Shown: positions 38,295 through 49,984 of the stretch, in pieces
How positions within the stretch are numbered: position 1 is the stretch's first letter
Layout: each line of letters begins with the position of its first letter
From: Acorus gramineus
Taxonomy: Eukaryota > Streptophyta > Magnoliopsida > Acorales > Acoraceae
Direction: 5' to 3'
DNA length: 64,000 nt
NCBI GenBank assembly: GCA_030737835.1
Contig: JAUJYN010000012.1
Location: forward strand, 4,903,585 to 4,967,584
Notes under the pieces: model-generated
The model's database searches: none
Seen by the model: the letters and a program-made list of their open reading frames with translations, nothing else
Told to the model about the DNA's origin: nothing
Made by a program: the position numbers and the translations under genes

Positions 38295-38738
38295 TTATAT
38301 ATTATTTATGAGTAAAAAGATATTACAACGCTTACAATAGAGAAAGATAGACATACCGAGAATATAAAATTGTTTCATCAGTATTTCACTGAAAAAATTG
38401 GATTCAGACCCAATTCCATTGAAGTCACTTTCTTTCCTAAATCTTTTGTAACCTCTTTCTTCTTTTTTTTGAACACTATTTGATGGAACGCTATCTTCTC
38501 TCTCCGGACATGTGGTGATACTATGACCAATATGCTTGCACATACCACATGATTTGTTTTGTTTAGCTAATTCTTTTCCACCTCTAATTCTTCTCTTTCT
38601 AGGACGCCTTTTTAGTTTGGAAGTTGGAGGACACTCTTGAGAAAAAATAAGGTATGGGAGGGAAGAAGAAAAAAGAGATGGTGAATTTATTAGGGGTGTT
38701 GTTGGTATTTTAAAAAAAATTTCATTTTGTATACTCAT
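38295..38738 (-). pseudogene. FAR1/MULE-type zinc-knuckle C-terminal fragment
   Basis: A 147-aa open frame on the minus strand. Its middle (38633-38508) reads like the C-terminus of FAR1-related or Mutator transposase proteins: a PP-T-KLKRR basic stretch, then a zinc knuckle of the form CX2CX4HX4C (C64, C67, H72, C77) in SCGMCKHIGHSITTCPE. The catalytic transposase domain is absent from the window. The N-terminal 35 residues and C-terminal 50 residues match nothing I know. It is likely a relic captured or left by a MULE; 9-bp-TSD MITEs lie close by. Splicing to missing exons cannot be excluded. Confidence 0.55.
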
Positions 38739-38753
38739 ATTATAATTAATTTA

Positions 38754-39221
38754 GGGTAAAATGCGTTTGAACCCTCTGAAGTTTTCTAAACCAGCAGAAA
38801 CACCCCCTATAGTACAAAAATATGCAATCACACCCCTACAATTTGATTTTCTATTAAGATGAGATAAAAATACAATTTTACCCTTTAAATTAAATCTTTA
38901 TCATGTTTTTACTTTTTTTGGTGGGTTATTTTCACATTTTAATTAATTATTATGTGACTTAATTCTCACAAAAATGCATTTAGATGTATTTGAAGAATTA
39001 ATTATTGTATAATTTAATATTCAGAAAGCTATCTAGAATTAATTGATTGATTTTTTCTATGAATATTTAGATAGTTATGGGTAAGACAGTAATTTTAAAT
39101 TACTTCTGTAATATCTTAATGAAAAAATATAATAGCAGGGGGTGTAAGTGCATATTTTTAAACTTGAGGGAGTGTTTCTGTAGGTTTAGAAAACTTCAGA
39201 GGGTCCAAATGCATTTTACCC
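38754..39221. mobile_element. 468-bp Mutator-like MITE with perfect 9-bp TSD
   Basis: The inverted termini GGGTAAAATGCGTTTGAACC and GGGTAAAATGCATTTGGACC (right end reverse-complemented) continue inward as CTCTGAAGTTTTCTAAACC on both sides. ATTAATTTA is present at 38745-38753 and 39222-39230, a perfect 9-bp target duplication as left by Mutator-superfamily elements. Non-coding. Confidence 0.9.
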
Positions 39222-40466
39222 ATTAATTTATTGAGTTACTTAAAAAAGTAGCAATAAATGTGGGTTAACCAGTGCCCTAAGGACACTATGAAGTGGGTAT
39301 ATATACCCCATAAGTGGGTATATATAATATAATATAATACGCTGCTGAAATGTCTTCCTTTAATTTTGTTTTTCTTCTATTTGAAACATTGAATTTTATT
39401 TGAATTTCATGCATAACGAATAAGGCTACACTGATGAGCTGTCACATACAATGCATTTCAACGTTCAGTATTAATTGCCACCTATGAAACGTTTCCTTAA
39501 GAAAAATTAATGCTAATCAAGCAAAAAAAGTTAATATAAATTAATACTGATATAGACAACTATTCTGATACCAAATGAGGGAATAATAATAATTTCAACG
39601 TATAATACGCTCATTAATTGTTAAACAAAGTTTCCTAAAACAAATGCTAATCAAACAAAAAAAGTAAATGTAAATAAATTAATACATGATATAGACAATA
39701 ATTTTATTCATATATATATATGTGTGTGTGTGTGTGTGTTCTTCCACCAAACCTTGGAATTATACTTTCAAATTATGATACACTCATTAGTTGTTAAAAA
39801 AAAATCCATCACACTAACCATGCATAAAACGTGCATATTTTAAGATGGCAAAACAATCCTCTTAACATATTCACATTAATCACCATATTCACTGAAGAAG
39901 TGATTGAGAAATCAGTCCATTTTACAATATGTATGTAGCTTAAATTCTCAAAATAGTTTCACCCAACTGTCTATACACTGTTCTAGTGTAGTATATAATA
40001 TAATAGCTAGCACTGCACCTTGTCCTTGTGGTGTTTCGGTGGAAATATCCTTCACTAGGGTTATATCCTTTGTTTTTGGCTTTTGTTTTAAATTGGTTTT
40101 GCTGGTGATTGTTTTTGGCTGGTGTATTTTCTTATTTTAGGCATTTTCCTTAATTTTAATAAATCTAAGGCACATGACAATCATTCCCTGAAAAAAATGA
40201 TAGCTATCACATAGAATAAAAATTAAGAATTTTTTCATTTTTTCAATGAAAAAATTACATGGTGTGCCTCCACCTTTCACATTTTATAATCATATACATT
40301 TTAATGGAGAGTGCATTTTTTTCTAAAAAAATAAGAAAACGGATGATGGCTGTGGACAGAACTACACACAAGCTGAATACGTCAATTTCCAAATAATAAA
40401 AAACACCATATTGAATCTTTTTTATTGAGGATCAAAAACACATGATCACATGGAATTTTTTTTTCA
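39222..40466. other. Intergenic, 3' side of the defensin-like gene
   Basis: An (AT)n(GT)n microsatellite lies at about 39711-39739. Positions 40200-40420 are related to 35270-35560 (dispersed repeat). The 3' untranslated region of the minus-strand defensin-like gene lies next to 40467. No other gene recognised. Confidence 0.45.
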
Positions 40467-42037
40467 TCACTCAGCCTGCATGCATTTGGCATTTTTTGGG
40501 GCTGGCCAAAGGCAGTAGCAGATATTTGTGTCAGTTGCATTGCAAGTCCCTGATCCTTGATGATTGTGTGCACTTTGACAGAACCTGTTGCATCTCTCTG
40601 GCTCACATTCAGCTCTTGAAGCCAACTCTTCCTTACATATCTTTATCTGCCCACCACGGCTTCCCATCACCATAAGACCTAACAATAAACATTGAAAAAC
40701 AAATATTATGCAGAAGATATTGATTGAGGCTTTATAAATTGTTTGATTTTTTTTTAGCGTTGTTACACGCAGTCCTATAGATTGTCCCATATATCTCGTT
40801 AGCCTTCTAACGAGGTATTATATACGTCGATAATTTTTTTTTTTACATTTGTTAAAAATGGATTTATTCAATTTGAAATTGAACGATATATATTTTTAAT
40901 CAAAGTATATATCTTATTAGACGATGTTTACTATTTAATAAAATTGATACATGCGGGGATTGTTTGTGAGAAATGATTGTCCCTAACATTTTCTAATTTT
41001 TTTTTATTTGACATCTTATACCCACAACATCTAGAAACCCCGTATACAATTCAGAATTAAAATACGTTACACAGGAACTTAAAAGAGTTATGGGTTCTTC
41101 CTCAGTGTATATGTATAGGTTTGTGTTTGATTTTATACATTTGATGAAATGTTTTCAAATTAAAAAAGAAAAAGAAAAAAGAAAAAAAACAAGTTGCACT
41201 GGCAGACATGATAATGAAGAATCAATGAAAAAATAGCAACATAAAAAGGAAGTGGTACTGGTGGGGTCATTTGTCCTATATGTGCAAATCAAATTCGAAC
41301 AGATCTTTTTCCGGAGTAGAACATGAACCTAAAAGAAAAGAATTGAGGAGGCCTATTCAGAAACAAGAAACGAATCTTGCTGAAACAATGCCATTAAGGA
41401 AAGGTTAATAAAAAAGTTCAAGGATTTTTTTTTATAGAAAAGGGAGCCAAAGTCCGGGTTCATATTAAAAAAATTAGATCTAGAAACGATACATTGATCT
41501 TATTCTAATTTTTTTTAACCGTGTACATCCCAATGGTGCATGTACGGTTTTTAGAGGATACAATTTTGTTTTTTGCAATCCAGTGGTTAAAGGTGTTAAA
41601 AATAAATAGTGATTTTAATTGGGCATGCATGATGATGATGGACCATTTTTATTTAAATAATTTGAGTATTAGAGTACTCTCTAACATAACTTTTGAGATG
41701 ACCATCTTAAAAGTTTAGATGAGATGGTAGTCCTTGGTCTTAGATGACTCTTCCTACTAAAGATGCTAGCTGCATCTTTTTTTGCCTTTATTTTTATTTT
41801 TATTTTTTTTATTTAGTCCCCTCCTCCTTTTTCATTTCCGTTCAGAGTTTGTAATTCGATTCTCAATAATGAAATCGGATAACAAATATTTATCTTTGTT
41901 TTAAAAAAAACACACAACTTTTGAGATGTTAATGAATATATATATATAAACGTAAACATATAAAAAGAGAGGAAAGATTTACCAATTTGGAAGAGAACCA
42001 GAGTGAGAATGAGTGGGATGACAAAGAAAGACTTCAT
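40467..42037 (-). CDS. Defensin-like secreted cysteine-rich peptide (2 exons, 88 aa)
   Basis: Exon 1 (42037-41983) encodes the first 18 residues of a hydrophobic signal peptide, MKSFFVIPLILTLVLFQI; the intron (41982-40679, 1.3 kb) has GT-AG ends and phase 1; exon 2 is 40678-40467. The joined protein has 88 residues. The mature part carries eight cysteines spaced C-x9-C-x4-C-x3-C-x11-C-x7-C-x-C-x9-C. CxxxC, a Gly-x-Cys (GTC) and the final CxC are the marks of the cysteine-stabilised alpha-beta fold of plant defensin-like proteins. An intron near the end of the signal peptide is also typical. Family members act as antimicrobial peptides or in pollen-pistil signalling; which applies here cannot be told. 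A TATATAG box lies 85 bp upstream of the ATG. The start is the only Met before the hydrophobic core. Confidence 0.88.
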
Positions 42038-42121
42038 GGTAGATGCTTGGAGAATATGATTCCCTCTATTGACTTGATGAATATTTTTAAAAAGTTTAAT
42101 TAGCAGCACATTTGAGGGGGT

Positions 42122-42128
42122 CTATATA
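42122..42128 (-). promoter_or_regulatory. Candidate TATA box of the defensin-like gene
   Basis: TATATAG on the minus strand, 85 bp upstream of the ATG at 42037, in the sequence context CTTATATAGACCCCC. Distance and sequence fit a plant core promoter. Confidence 0.6.
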
Positions 42129-42137
42129 AGGGAGGGG

Positions 42138-42664
42138 AAAAATCAGTCACACAAATGACACGATGGCACTGAAGGGACAATATAACGTACCAATATTTTT
42201 TATTACCACATTTCAATAGATGAGAGGGATCATCATCACAAATGCCATGGTGACATGACAGGTTATCCGATTGTTCATACGTAATTTAATTATATGCTAA
42301 GTATGGCTAATGAAATTTTAGAGGATATAAAAAAATTAATAAGGTTCAATGACATATTCTTGATTCTAAGTTTGGTTTATGACATATAAGCAATTCTTGT
42401 ATTGTTATATATATATATATATATATATATAACGTAATTAATATTGTGTATCCGTGGCATTTATGGAATTTCCTTGTGCATTTAGAGCACGCTGAATTTT
42501 TATTATTACTAATTTGGGTATGCAGAGACTCAAGGCTCATTCAATATTAATGTTACAAAAAAAAAAAAAAGTTGTACCGTGAGTCTAATTTTGTATAGGA
42601 AATGCACAAGAAACCTGCAAAATAGTGAAAATACATTGCTGGATCGAGTGTGTATTTGTTATAT
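42138..42664. other. Intergenic upstream of the defensin-like gene
   Basis: Contains an (AT)n microsatellite at about 42407-42432 and an A-run near 42557. No gene recognised; upstream regulatory sites cannot be called by eye. Confidence 0.4.
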
Positions 42665-42872
42665 GAAAATTTTTCACATCAGTATGCACTGATGGGATTT
42701 TCATCAGTATATGTTTGGTGAGCGACACGTGTTCATCAAGGAATTAAATTTTTTTTATTAACTAAAAAATCACTGATAAAAATCATATTAATATGCTTTG
42801 ATGGATAAGTGTCGCTCATCTAAACACATACTAATGAAATTTCTGTCTGTACGTACTGATATGAAAAATTTT
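42665..42872. mobile_element. Small MITE with inverted AAAATTTTTCACATCAGTA ends
   Basis: The left part GAAAATTTTTCACATCAGTA, ATTTTCATCAGTATATGTTT, GTGAGCGACAC is mirrored on the right (reverse complement CTAAAATTTTTCATATCAGT, ATTTCATTAGTATGTGTTT, GATGAGCGACAC). The central loop is TTAACTAAAAAATCACTGAT-like. About 208 bp, non-coding, no clear target duplication. Confidence 0.75.
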
Positions 42873-44509
42873 AGTTGAAAAAAAGTAAGACAAAAGTAAG
42901 ACATTTATATGATGAAATAACAATTTTTTTGTTTTGTTGAAAAAAACTTCAAAAAGTTAGGAATATCCAAAAGAAATAACAAACTGATAATAAAATCAAC
43001 GAATTCCAACAATAACAAAAAAATCTTAACAAACTCGCTTAGCCTTCTTATAAATATCCCATGACCCCAAAAATAAACCAGAAATATTATCTTTCTCCAA
43101 ACACAAATCTGAAAAAAGAGATATTGAGGTGGTGTTTCATTACTTTTTATTTTTTAAGTTTTTATATTGTGTTTTTTCATTTTATAACCCAAAATAATAT
43201 ATTAATGGCTTCATTTGATTTCTTCCCGGCTGATCATTGGAAAAAAAAAATCCATGTTTTCTCTTGTTATATTATTAGGTGTGGGTGAATCCATGTTTTA
43301 GGTTATATTACTTTGTTTTTCAAAAGTGAAATTGAAATGAGAATCCAAATTTATAAATGAAAAAAATAATAATGATAGAATGCATATTTGATTGGGGGAT
43401 GGCTATAAACGGTTTTTTGAATATTTATCTTATATCTTATATTTAAAAACTTATTCATATTTGTCTTGTTCCTATTTAATTGTGATTTGTTTTATCTATT
43501 ATTTGATTTGATTTATAAAAATGAAACTTTAGTTTTTTTTTTTATTTATCCTCGTTACTTTTTTGTTATTCTCTTTTTTGTTTGTTTTAATATTTTTTTG
43601 TTTTTAATTTCCTATTTTATTGGGGGTTTTTTTGTTTTATTATTGGTTAATATTTATTTTTTTCCCATTTTATTGAGATTTTATTTGTGTGATTTACAAA
43701 AAAATATCATATTGGCCGGTTTACATGTTATTTTTCATATCATATTTATATATATTTCCATTTTTTATTATTTTTTATGTTTATTTTTATTTTATTTTTT
43801 TATATTTCATTCAAAATTTGTGATTTGATTATAATTTATCTTTTATTTTAAAAAATTCAATATATTCTCTTTGTATTTCATTTAGCCTTGTTTGTCCCTT
43901 TTTATTAGTCTTAGTTGTTAAAAAAATAAAAATAAAAATAAATTCAATTTTAACATTTTTTTATTATAGTAAAAATAAAAAATTATTATTTTAAGGCCCC
44001 ATTTCAAGATTTCGCTTAGGGCCCATTTTTTTTAGTCAATCTCAAGATCGACCCTGAAAGAGGTATTGAAGTGGTGTTTACTTTTTATAGTTTTTCTTAG
44101 TGGGTTGTTTCAATGTTCAAAGTAAAATGTTGAATGATGAAAAAAAATCCATTTTTTATATAGATTTTTCATGAAAACGTATTTTTGTTTTTTTCATCAC
44201 TTGATGATTATATATGCTTATGATGTAGATTTAGTCATATTATTTAGTACTTGTTCTGAATTACAATTAAAAAAATCGTATTTAGATTTTGGGTATTAAT
44301 AGTATTGAAACTCATCATCATAATGAATTTTTTTCAATTCTTTAATTAGATCAACATCTTTCGAAATGGTTCTTTTTTGGTAGATTAGTTTTTTTTATAT
44401 ATTTTTCTCATCAAATATTTTAAATAGATCAATTTTAGAATAACAATGTTCATATTTCAAGGAACTACAAAAACTCTTCTGATATCAATTTAATTATCAA
44501 TTTTAGAAT
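42873..44509. other. T-rich intergenic, nothing coding
   Basis: Extremely T-rich on the plus strand (especially 43460-43860), which leaves long meaningless Phe/Ile-rich open frames. Around 43995-44060 the words AAGGCCCCATTT, TTAGGGCCCATTT and GATCGACCCTGAA recall decayed ends of the GGGCCGGCCCTG element family seen at 45902. GAGATATTGAGGTGGTGTTT (about 43119) recurs as GAGGTATTGAAGTGGTGTTT (about 44060). Confidence 0.45.
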
Positions 44510-45371
44510 GGAAAAAATCGATTTAGCTCCGTGAAAACTTATGAAAATCAGAAAAAGTCCCTGTAAAATTGGTAAATCCCCTCAGATCCCTATATTATTA
44601 GATAATATTTATTTTAGTCCCTGTTACTAACCAGATGTGTGGTTAACCCTAACCATGCATGGTAAATTACTGTTATACTATTTTAAAATTTATTTTATTT
44701 GTTAGAAAAAATTGATATAACTCCCTAAAAACTTATGAAAATCTAAAAAAGTCCATGTGAAATTTAAAAATCGTCTTAACTCCCTGAAATTTTCTAAGAA
44801 ATCATAAAAAATCCATGTGATTATCTAAAAATATATACTGATTTATTTAAATTTTATTAAACAAATTATAGTTTTATAACCAAGGTGTTATGCTTTTTAT
44901 TACTAGTAATTTTGAGTTAAGAATGTATTATAGAATTTTGATTTGGTTTTTAAATTGTTTTCTTTACTGATTTTGTAATGGAGTTAATGAAACTGTGATT
45001 TTTTTTTTGTTCAGTCTCTATAATGAGATTGAGGAGGAAAAAATGTTGAAAAATGACTCAATTTTATTGATCAATTGAGGTTCGACGGATTTTTTTTTTT
45101 ATAGATGAGGATGACATTTCTGGACATGAGGATGTTGAAAAATGACAGGGTTATTTTTGTCTTACAAAATAACTAAATCTGATTTCATAAAGTTTGTAGG
45201 GATTGAATCCAATTTTAGGAAGTTTCTGAGGACTTATTTCAATATATTCTTGACCGGGGGACTAAATTTGTTGACCATATACACTTTATGGGGATCTAGG
45301 ATGATTTTCTGATTTTAGAGGGACTTTTTGTGATTTCAAGAAGATTTTAGGGAGTTAAGAAGATTTTTCCC
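44510..45371. mobile_element. 862-bp Mutator-like MITE with perfect 9-bp TSD
   Basis: The left end GGAAAAAATCGATTTAGCTC and the right end (reverse complement GGGAAAAATCTTCTTAACTC) are imperfect inverted repeats. Both continue through CCNTGAAAAC/CCCTAAAATC, AAAAAGTCCCTNTAAAATYR and GATCCC words. TTTTAGAAT flanks both sides exactly (44501-44509 and 45372-45380). Non-coding; AGTCCCTG-type phrases recur inside as subrepeats. Confidence 0.85.
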
Positions 45372-45540
45372 TTTTAGAATTCAACAATAAAGAGATCAGA
45401 TTTTCAGTTTATCTCTATGTTTTTAGGATTTTGTTATATATTCTTATGTTAGAAGTTCATAATTCGACCTTTTCTTTAAAATTTAAATTACCTCACCCCA
45501 AAATGTAAATTATCCATTAAATTAAAAAAGTCTAAAAAAA

Positions 45541-45567
45541 TAACAACAACAACAACAACAACAACAA
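45541..45567. repeat. (AAC)n microsatellite
   Basis: About nine AAC trinucleotide units in a row. Confidence 0.9.
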
Positions 45568-45901
45568 GGTAGGTCTTGGAATTTAGTCTTGGCGTTCACT
45601 TACCCTCCTATATGTTGGCAAAAATTGAATTTTTAGTTGGACCAGGGCAAACAGGCAGATGTAGCATTCTCAGCTCGACTGTAAGGTCAGCCACGGGGGG
45701 TCCCTTTGATATTATAATAAAAACAAAATAATATATATATATTTTTGTAAGATCGGGGTACACAAGCAGAGGTTGTTTACCCAGCTCGGCAAAGGTCAAC
45801 TACATGAGGTCACTCCGATATCAAAAAATCAAAAAAAAATTGAGAAATAAAAATATTAGCAACTAAAAAATAAATTTTTTTTACTAAACTATATGAATAC
45901 C

Positions 45902-46654
45902 CCAGGGCCGGCCCTGAGATTTGAAAATTTGGGTGGGGCCTTAGGCGATCTTTTAAAATGGGGCCCTATCACCTAAAAAAAATTCATCTTATTTAAATAT
46001 AACACAATAAATTATCATTTGTCATTGATCTACTAAAAGAGTATAAAAGATAAATACATACCCTCATCAACTTTATTTCATAACTTAACTATCATATATA
46101 ATCCATCTTGTAACAATTATAAATTACAAGCACATACATATAATCCAATTTTCTACGAATAATACGGATTTCACGAAACTTAGATTCAAAAAAGGGCTAC
46201 ATACCTTATAATAGAGATGAATTTGTTGTAAAATCTTTATATTTTGATTCTTAAATTTTGAAATGGTTGAAACTTGAGAGAGAGAGGGATAGAGAGATTA
46301 TGGAAGAGAGATTGAGATAAAGAGAGAGAGAGATTGGGGAGAAAAAATTAAAAGTTAGGCTAATTTAAGAGGGTGATTATTGACATTCTAAAAAGAGATT
46401 TTAAAATTTTAATTATGCATGGGTGGAATTGATTGCAATTTTTATTGCCATTTGGAATCCTAGATGAGTTAAAATAGCAAGATTCATCATTCGTAGTAGG
46501 CTTATATATTTGCAGATTCATCATTCGTAGGGAGGCCCATAAATGATAAAACAGGTTATGCATGATATTAATTAGGTAGTATGGTTTGGGGGCCCTTCCC
46601 TGGGTGGGGCCCTAGGCACCTGCCTACTGGGCCTACACCCAGGGCCGGGCCTGG
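45902..46654. mobile_element. 753-bp TIR element with CCAGGGCCGG ends and TSD ATGAATACC
   Basis: The left end CCAGGGCCGGCCCTGAGATT and the right end (reverse complement CCAGGCCCGGCCCTGGGTGT) are inverted. Both arms contain GGGGCC and CCTAGGC/CTTAGGCG words. ATGAATACC is found at 45893-45901 and 46655-46663. A CAGGGCCGG-type end is usual for plant hAT elements, which make 8-bp duplications; here 8 or 9 bp fit, depending on where the first C is placed. Interior AT-rich with a GAGAGA tract near 46273-46335, no transposase. Confidence 0.85.
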
Positions 46655-46663
46655 ATGAATACC

Positions 46664-47853
46664 AACCACAATATTATTGTCGGGTAACCCGAAAAATTGA
46701 CCAACAATATCTCTATGTAAAACCATATCTAAAGAACCCTAACACACTAAACACCATTAGAGTGGTGTTTCGGTTTCTTATATAGTTTCTTATACTAGTT
46801 TTAGGCACGTTCTAAAGCACATGATATAATATTCAAGCGAGGTTATATACACATAAATAATATAATAATGAATAATGATCACTTTTTTTTAGCAATTATT
46901 AAATAACCGATGTGATTTATGCGATTTGTACATTTAAATGTAGAGTTATAGATTGTTTTTTATTAGTAAATATTTTTCATGATCAAATCTCTATCAGCAG
47001 ATTGAGTATTTTTTTATTGTTAAGTTATAAAGTTTATTACGAAGTTAATAATCCTTTTTTTCCTTTCTAGAATTCAGTCATGAAAACATGTTGTTAATGT
47101 TATTGGTTTGATCCTCTAATTGGGTGTTTTTTTGTTATCCGATTTGGTGTGTTTGCAAATGATGTAGGTCTAGTCTATTTTATTATACTAATTAGCACTT
47201 TATCCCTAGCTATTATAAATTTTAATTGATGCATATAATAGTCCACGAACATTGTGCATTTGGTCTGCCCAAAGGATTTAAACTCAAGACTTATGGTGGA
47301 CCTTTTCCATGTCCCTAATAATGTGTGAACCCTATCTTGGATAAAAATAAGATGATAGTTTGTTTTGTATAATTATTTTAATTTCCTTGAACATTATTTT
47401 TTAGTATCACCTGTAAATTTATCTCCTCAAATAATTTGAACAAGGATGTGGACTTAATTTGATAATATTTAATCATTAGCATATTTATTTGTTTTCATTC
47501 AAATGATCTTCTTTGTTTTAATTTCTTTCAATCTAATTAATTTTGTATGACCTATTATCATCACTCTTATATTGAATGTTCATTTAAAAAATTACATCTT
47601 ATTTGTTTAGTCATTCATTGTAAAGTTCTTGTTGGTGGCTATTTATTTGTGTTGCTTGCATGCAAAACATTTTATTAGTCTTACTAAAAGAATCAAATAC
47701 AAAGATCACATATTTGAGTTTTTGTTTTTGAGTATGAGCTCCTTCCTACATTTATTTTTCATCTCATCTGTTTGACATAAAAATGATGGCCTAATAAACT
47801 CGTATTGCTAATCATTATAGGTGAAAAGTGCAAAAATAAAATCAAGGTACCTA
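46664..47853. other. Intergenic, AT-rich, upstream of the F-box pseudogene
   Basis: No gene, RNA or bounded repeat recognised. It would contain the former promoter of the F-box gene if that was ever expressed. Confidence 0.4.
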
Positions 47854-49559
47854 ATGGTTGAAATTATGGAGGATCGAATGACTGTACTATCCGATAACAT
47901 TCGTCATGCTATCCTTTCACATATTCCAATGCAAGATGCAATTAGAACTGCTATTTTATTGAGCAAATGGAGATATCTTGGGAAGTTTATCCCTAATCTT
48001 GATTTTGATTCTAATAACAATTGGGAACATGTTTTTCTATGGAGGATTATGAGACACTAGATAAAGATGAAAAAACGACATTTTACCAGGAGCGAAAGCT
48101 CACTTTTATGAGAGCGATTGATCAATTCTTAGACCTTCGATTATATAGGATTAAAATAGAATCAATGAGAATATGCCTTAGCATGGATGTTGATAATGCA
48201 TTTCATCTCAATAAATGGATTGAATATGCATTTTCTTCATGCATTGAAAAGCTTCATATCACACTTTGTGATGATTTTGATTATGTCAAATTTGACAAAT
48301 ATTACATTTTTCCCTTTGATATATTATCTCATGGAAAAGCAGTTCGATTATCCTCCTTAAAAAGCTTGAAGCTAGAAAATCTCATCATGAGACATCATGC
48401 TTATTTTGTTGGTTTCAAGTCTCTTACTATACTCTCGATTTAAATAATATTGAGGTGTTTGATGGTGATCTAGTGAAAATATTATCTACTTTATGGGGTT
48501 CTTCTTTGGTCAATTTAGAAATTCCATCTTCTTGCTCTCGACTAAAGTACGTTCAAGTATATTGTGTTATCAAATTAGATAACATCTCTATGAATGCTCC
48601 AAATGTGATCACCTTCAAATATATTGGGAGTCTTATAAGTTTCTCATTTCCCAAAATTGCATGAATAAAACACATCGAGTTTATCTTCGATGTAGATTGT
48701 TGTGAATGGATCAGATATGTATTCACAAAAATTCCTCCATCTTCTTCATCAATTGGAGTCTCTTGACCTAAGATGCCATAATGAAATTGAGGTGTGTTGA
48801 AGTATTGGTGTTATAATTTTTTTCTACTTTATTTATTTAAAGGAATATCACTTTTTCTATGTTCTTATATAATTTTTGTTGTTACAGACAGAGTCCATGC
48901 CTGAATATTTTACACAGTTTACTAATGTCAAGTGACTAAAGTTGAACCATGATACTACAAGATTTAAGTCTTGAGGTAAATAAAAACCATTGAATTTAAT
49001 TTTCCTAGTGAACATGTTAATCATATATTATATGAGCCTTGTTAAACACAATTACGGCAATCCCATATATCTTGACCGCTATCTGATGATGAAGCATATC
49101 CCTCGTTAATTTTTTTTAAAAAAAAACATGTCCAAACAATTTATTGGAATATAGTATCTATTTCATTTTTCATAAAACATATATTTCCTTATATTAGATA
49201 TACTATTTAAAAAAAAATCAAAACATCTGTGGATTGCAGACAACGAAGATGTGTCTAACATTTTCCCATATTTCATTTGTTGTTCTCTTGATATACAATC
49301 TAATATCAAACTCTTCTCATTGTTGCAATTTCTCCCTATGGACAACCATGATTCAATTTACATAGGGGAGGTGGCAAAACTTCAGCCAAATTGTCATCTT
49401 AAGTTTTTAAAAGTGATTGAGATAAACGGATTTAGTGGTTTCTGGAACCAAATCGATCTCGCCTCATGTTTGCTAAAGAATGCTAGTAACTTAAAAATTA
49501 TGACCATAAACCATTGTGTTGAATTTAAAGTAGATGGAACATGTGAGATATTATTTTGA
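47854..49559 (+). pseudogene. F-box/FBD-type LRR protein pseudogene
   Basis: Plus-strand fragments line up with a plant F-box/LRR/FBD protein. An F-box lies at 47866-48000 (DRMTVLSDNIRHAILSHIPM, then RTAILLSKWRYL). A linker and LRR block follow in another frame from about 48040 (SMEDYETLDKDEKTTFYQER; FVGFKSLTILS). LRR text continues in the third frame at 48440-48661 (EVFDGDLVKILSTLW). A C-terminal FBD-like part is at 49370-49559 (CHLKFLKVIEINGFSGF, ASCLLKNASNLKIM). The first frame change falls at a T5 run at 48033-48037, the second at about 48430, and further stops follow at 48662. With several lesions it is a pseudogene, although the first could be a homopolymer error. F-box proteins are SCF ubiquitin-ligase adaptors. 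Confidence 0.82.
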
Positions 49560-49984
49560 CAATATGAAACACTAGCGTCGGATCCATGGATTTATATCCA
49601 AGAGAGTACCTCCGGGCACTAAATTAGTGATATAGAGAATTCTTGTATGTTCAGGTAAGGTTATTATGACTTGCTCACGTGTTACCCTGTATTTTATAAC
49701 TAGGACAGTAAATTTAAAAAATGTATTGGATTGAAAATTTTAAAAATTTAGTTGCATTGGAAATTCAGATAGAAAATATTACTAAATTGGGAAAAACAAC
49801 AACAAAAAAAAAGCCATTGCAATGGCTGCCTACTCGTTTAAAAAAGACAAAAAAAACAATGACAGCTTCAATCTCAATGGTTCTGAATTAAAAAAACAAC
49901 AAAAAATATATTTGATTAATCAATGTATAAAGTATCCATGAAAAAAAAAAGACAAAAACCCTAAAAGTATGATGTTTACAAATT
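49560..49984. other. AT-rich flank between F-box relic and foldback element
   Basis: No feature recognised apart from A-runs. The last nine bases (49976-49984, TTACAAATT) are the left copy of the foldback element's target duplication. Confidence 0.5.

Noticed and set aside
43466..43828. 120-aa Phe/Ile-rich frame resembling a membrane protein
   Set aside because: It lies in an extremely T-rich tract; TTT codons simulate hydrophobic helices and there is no family motif.
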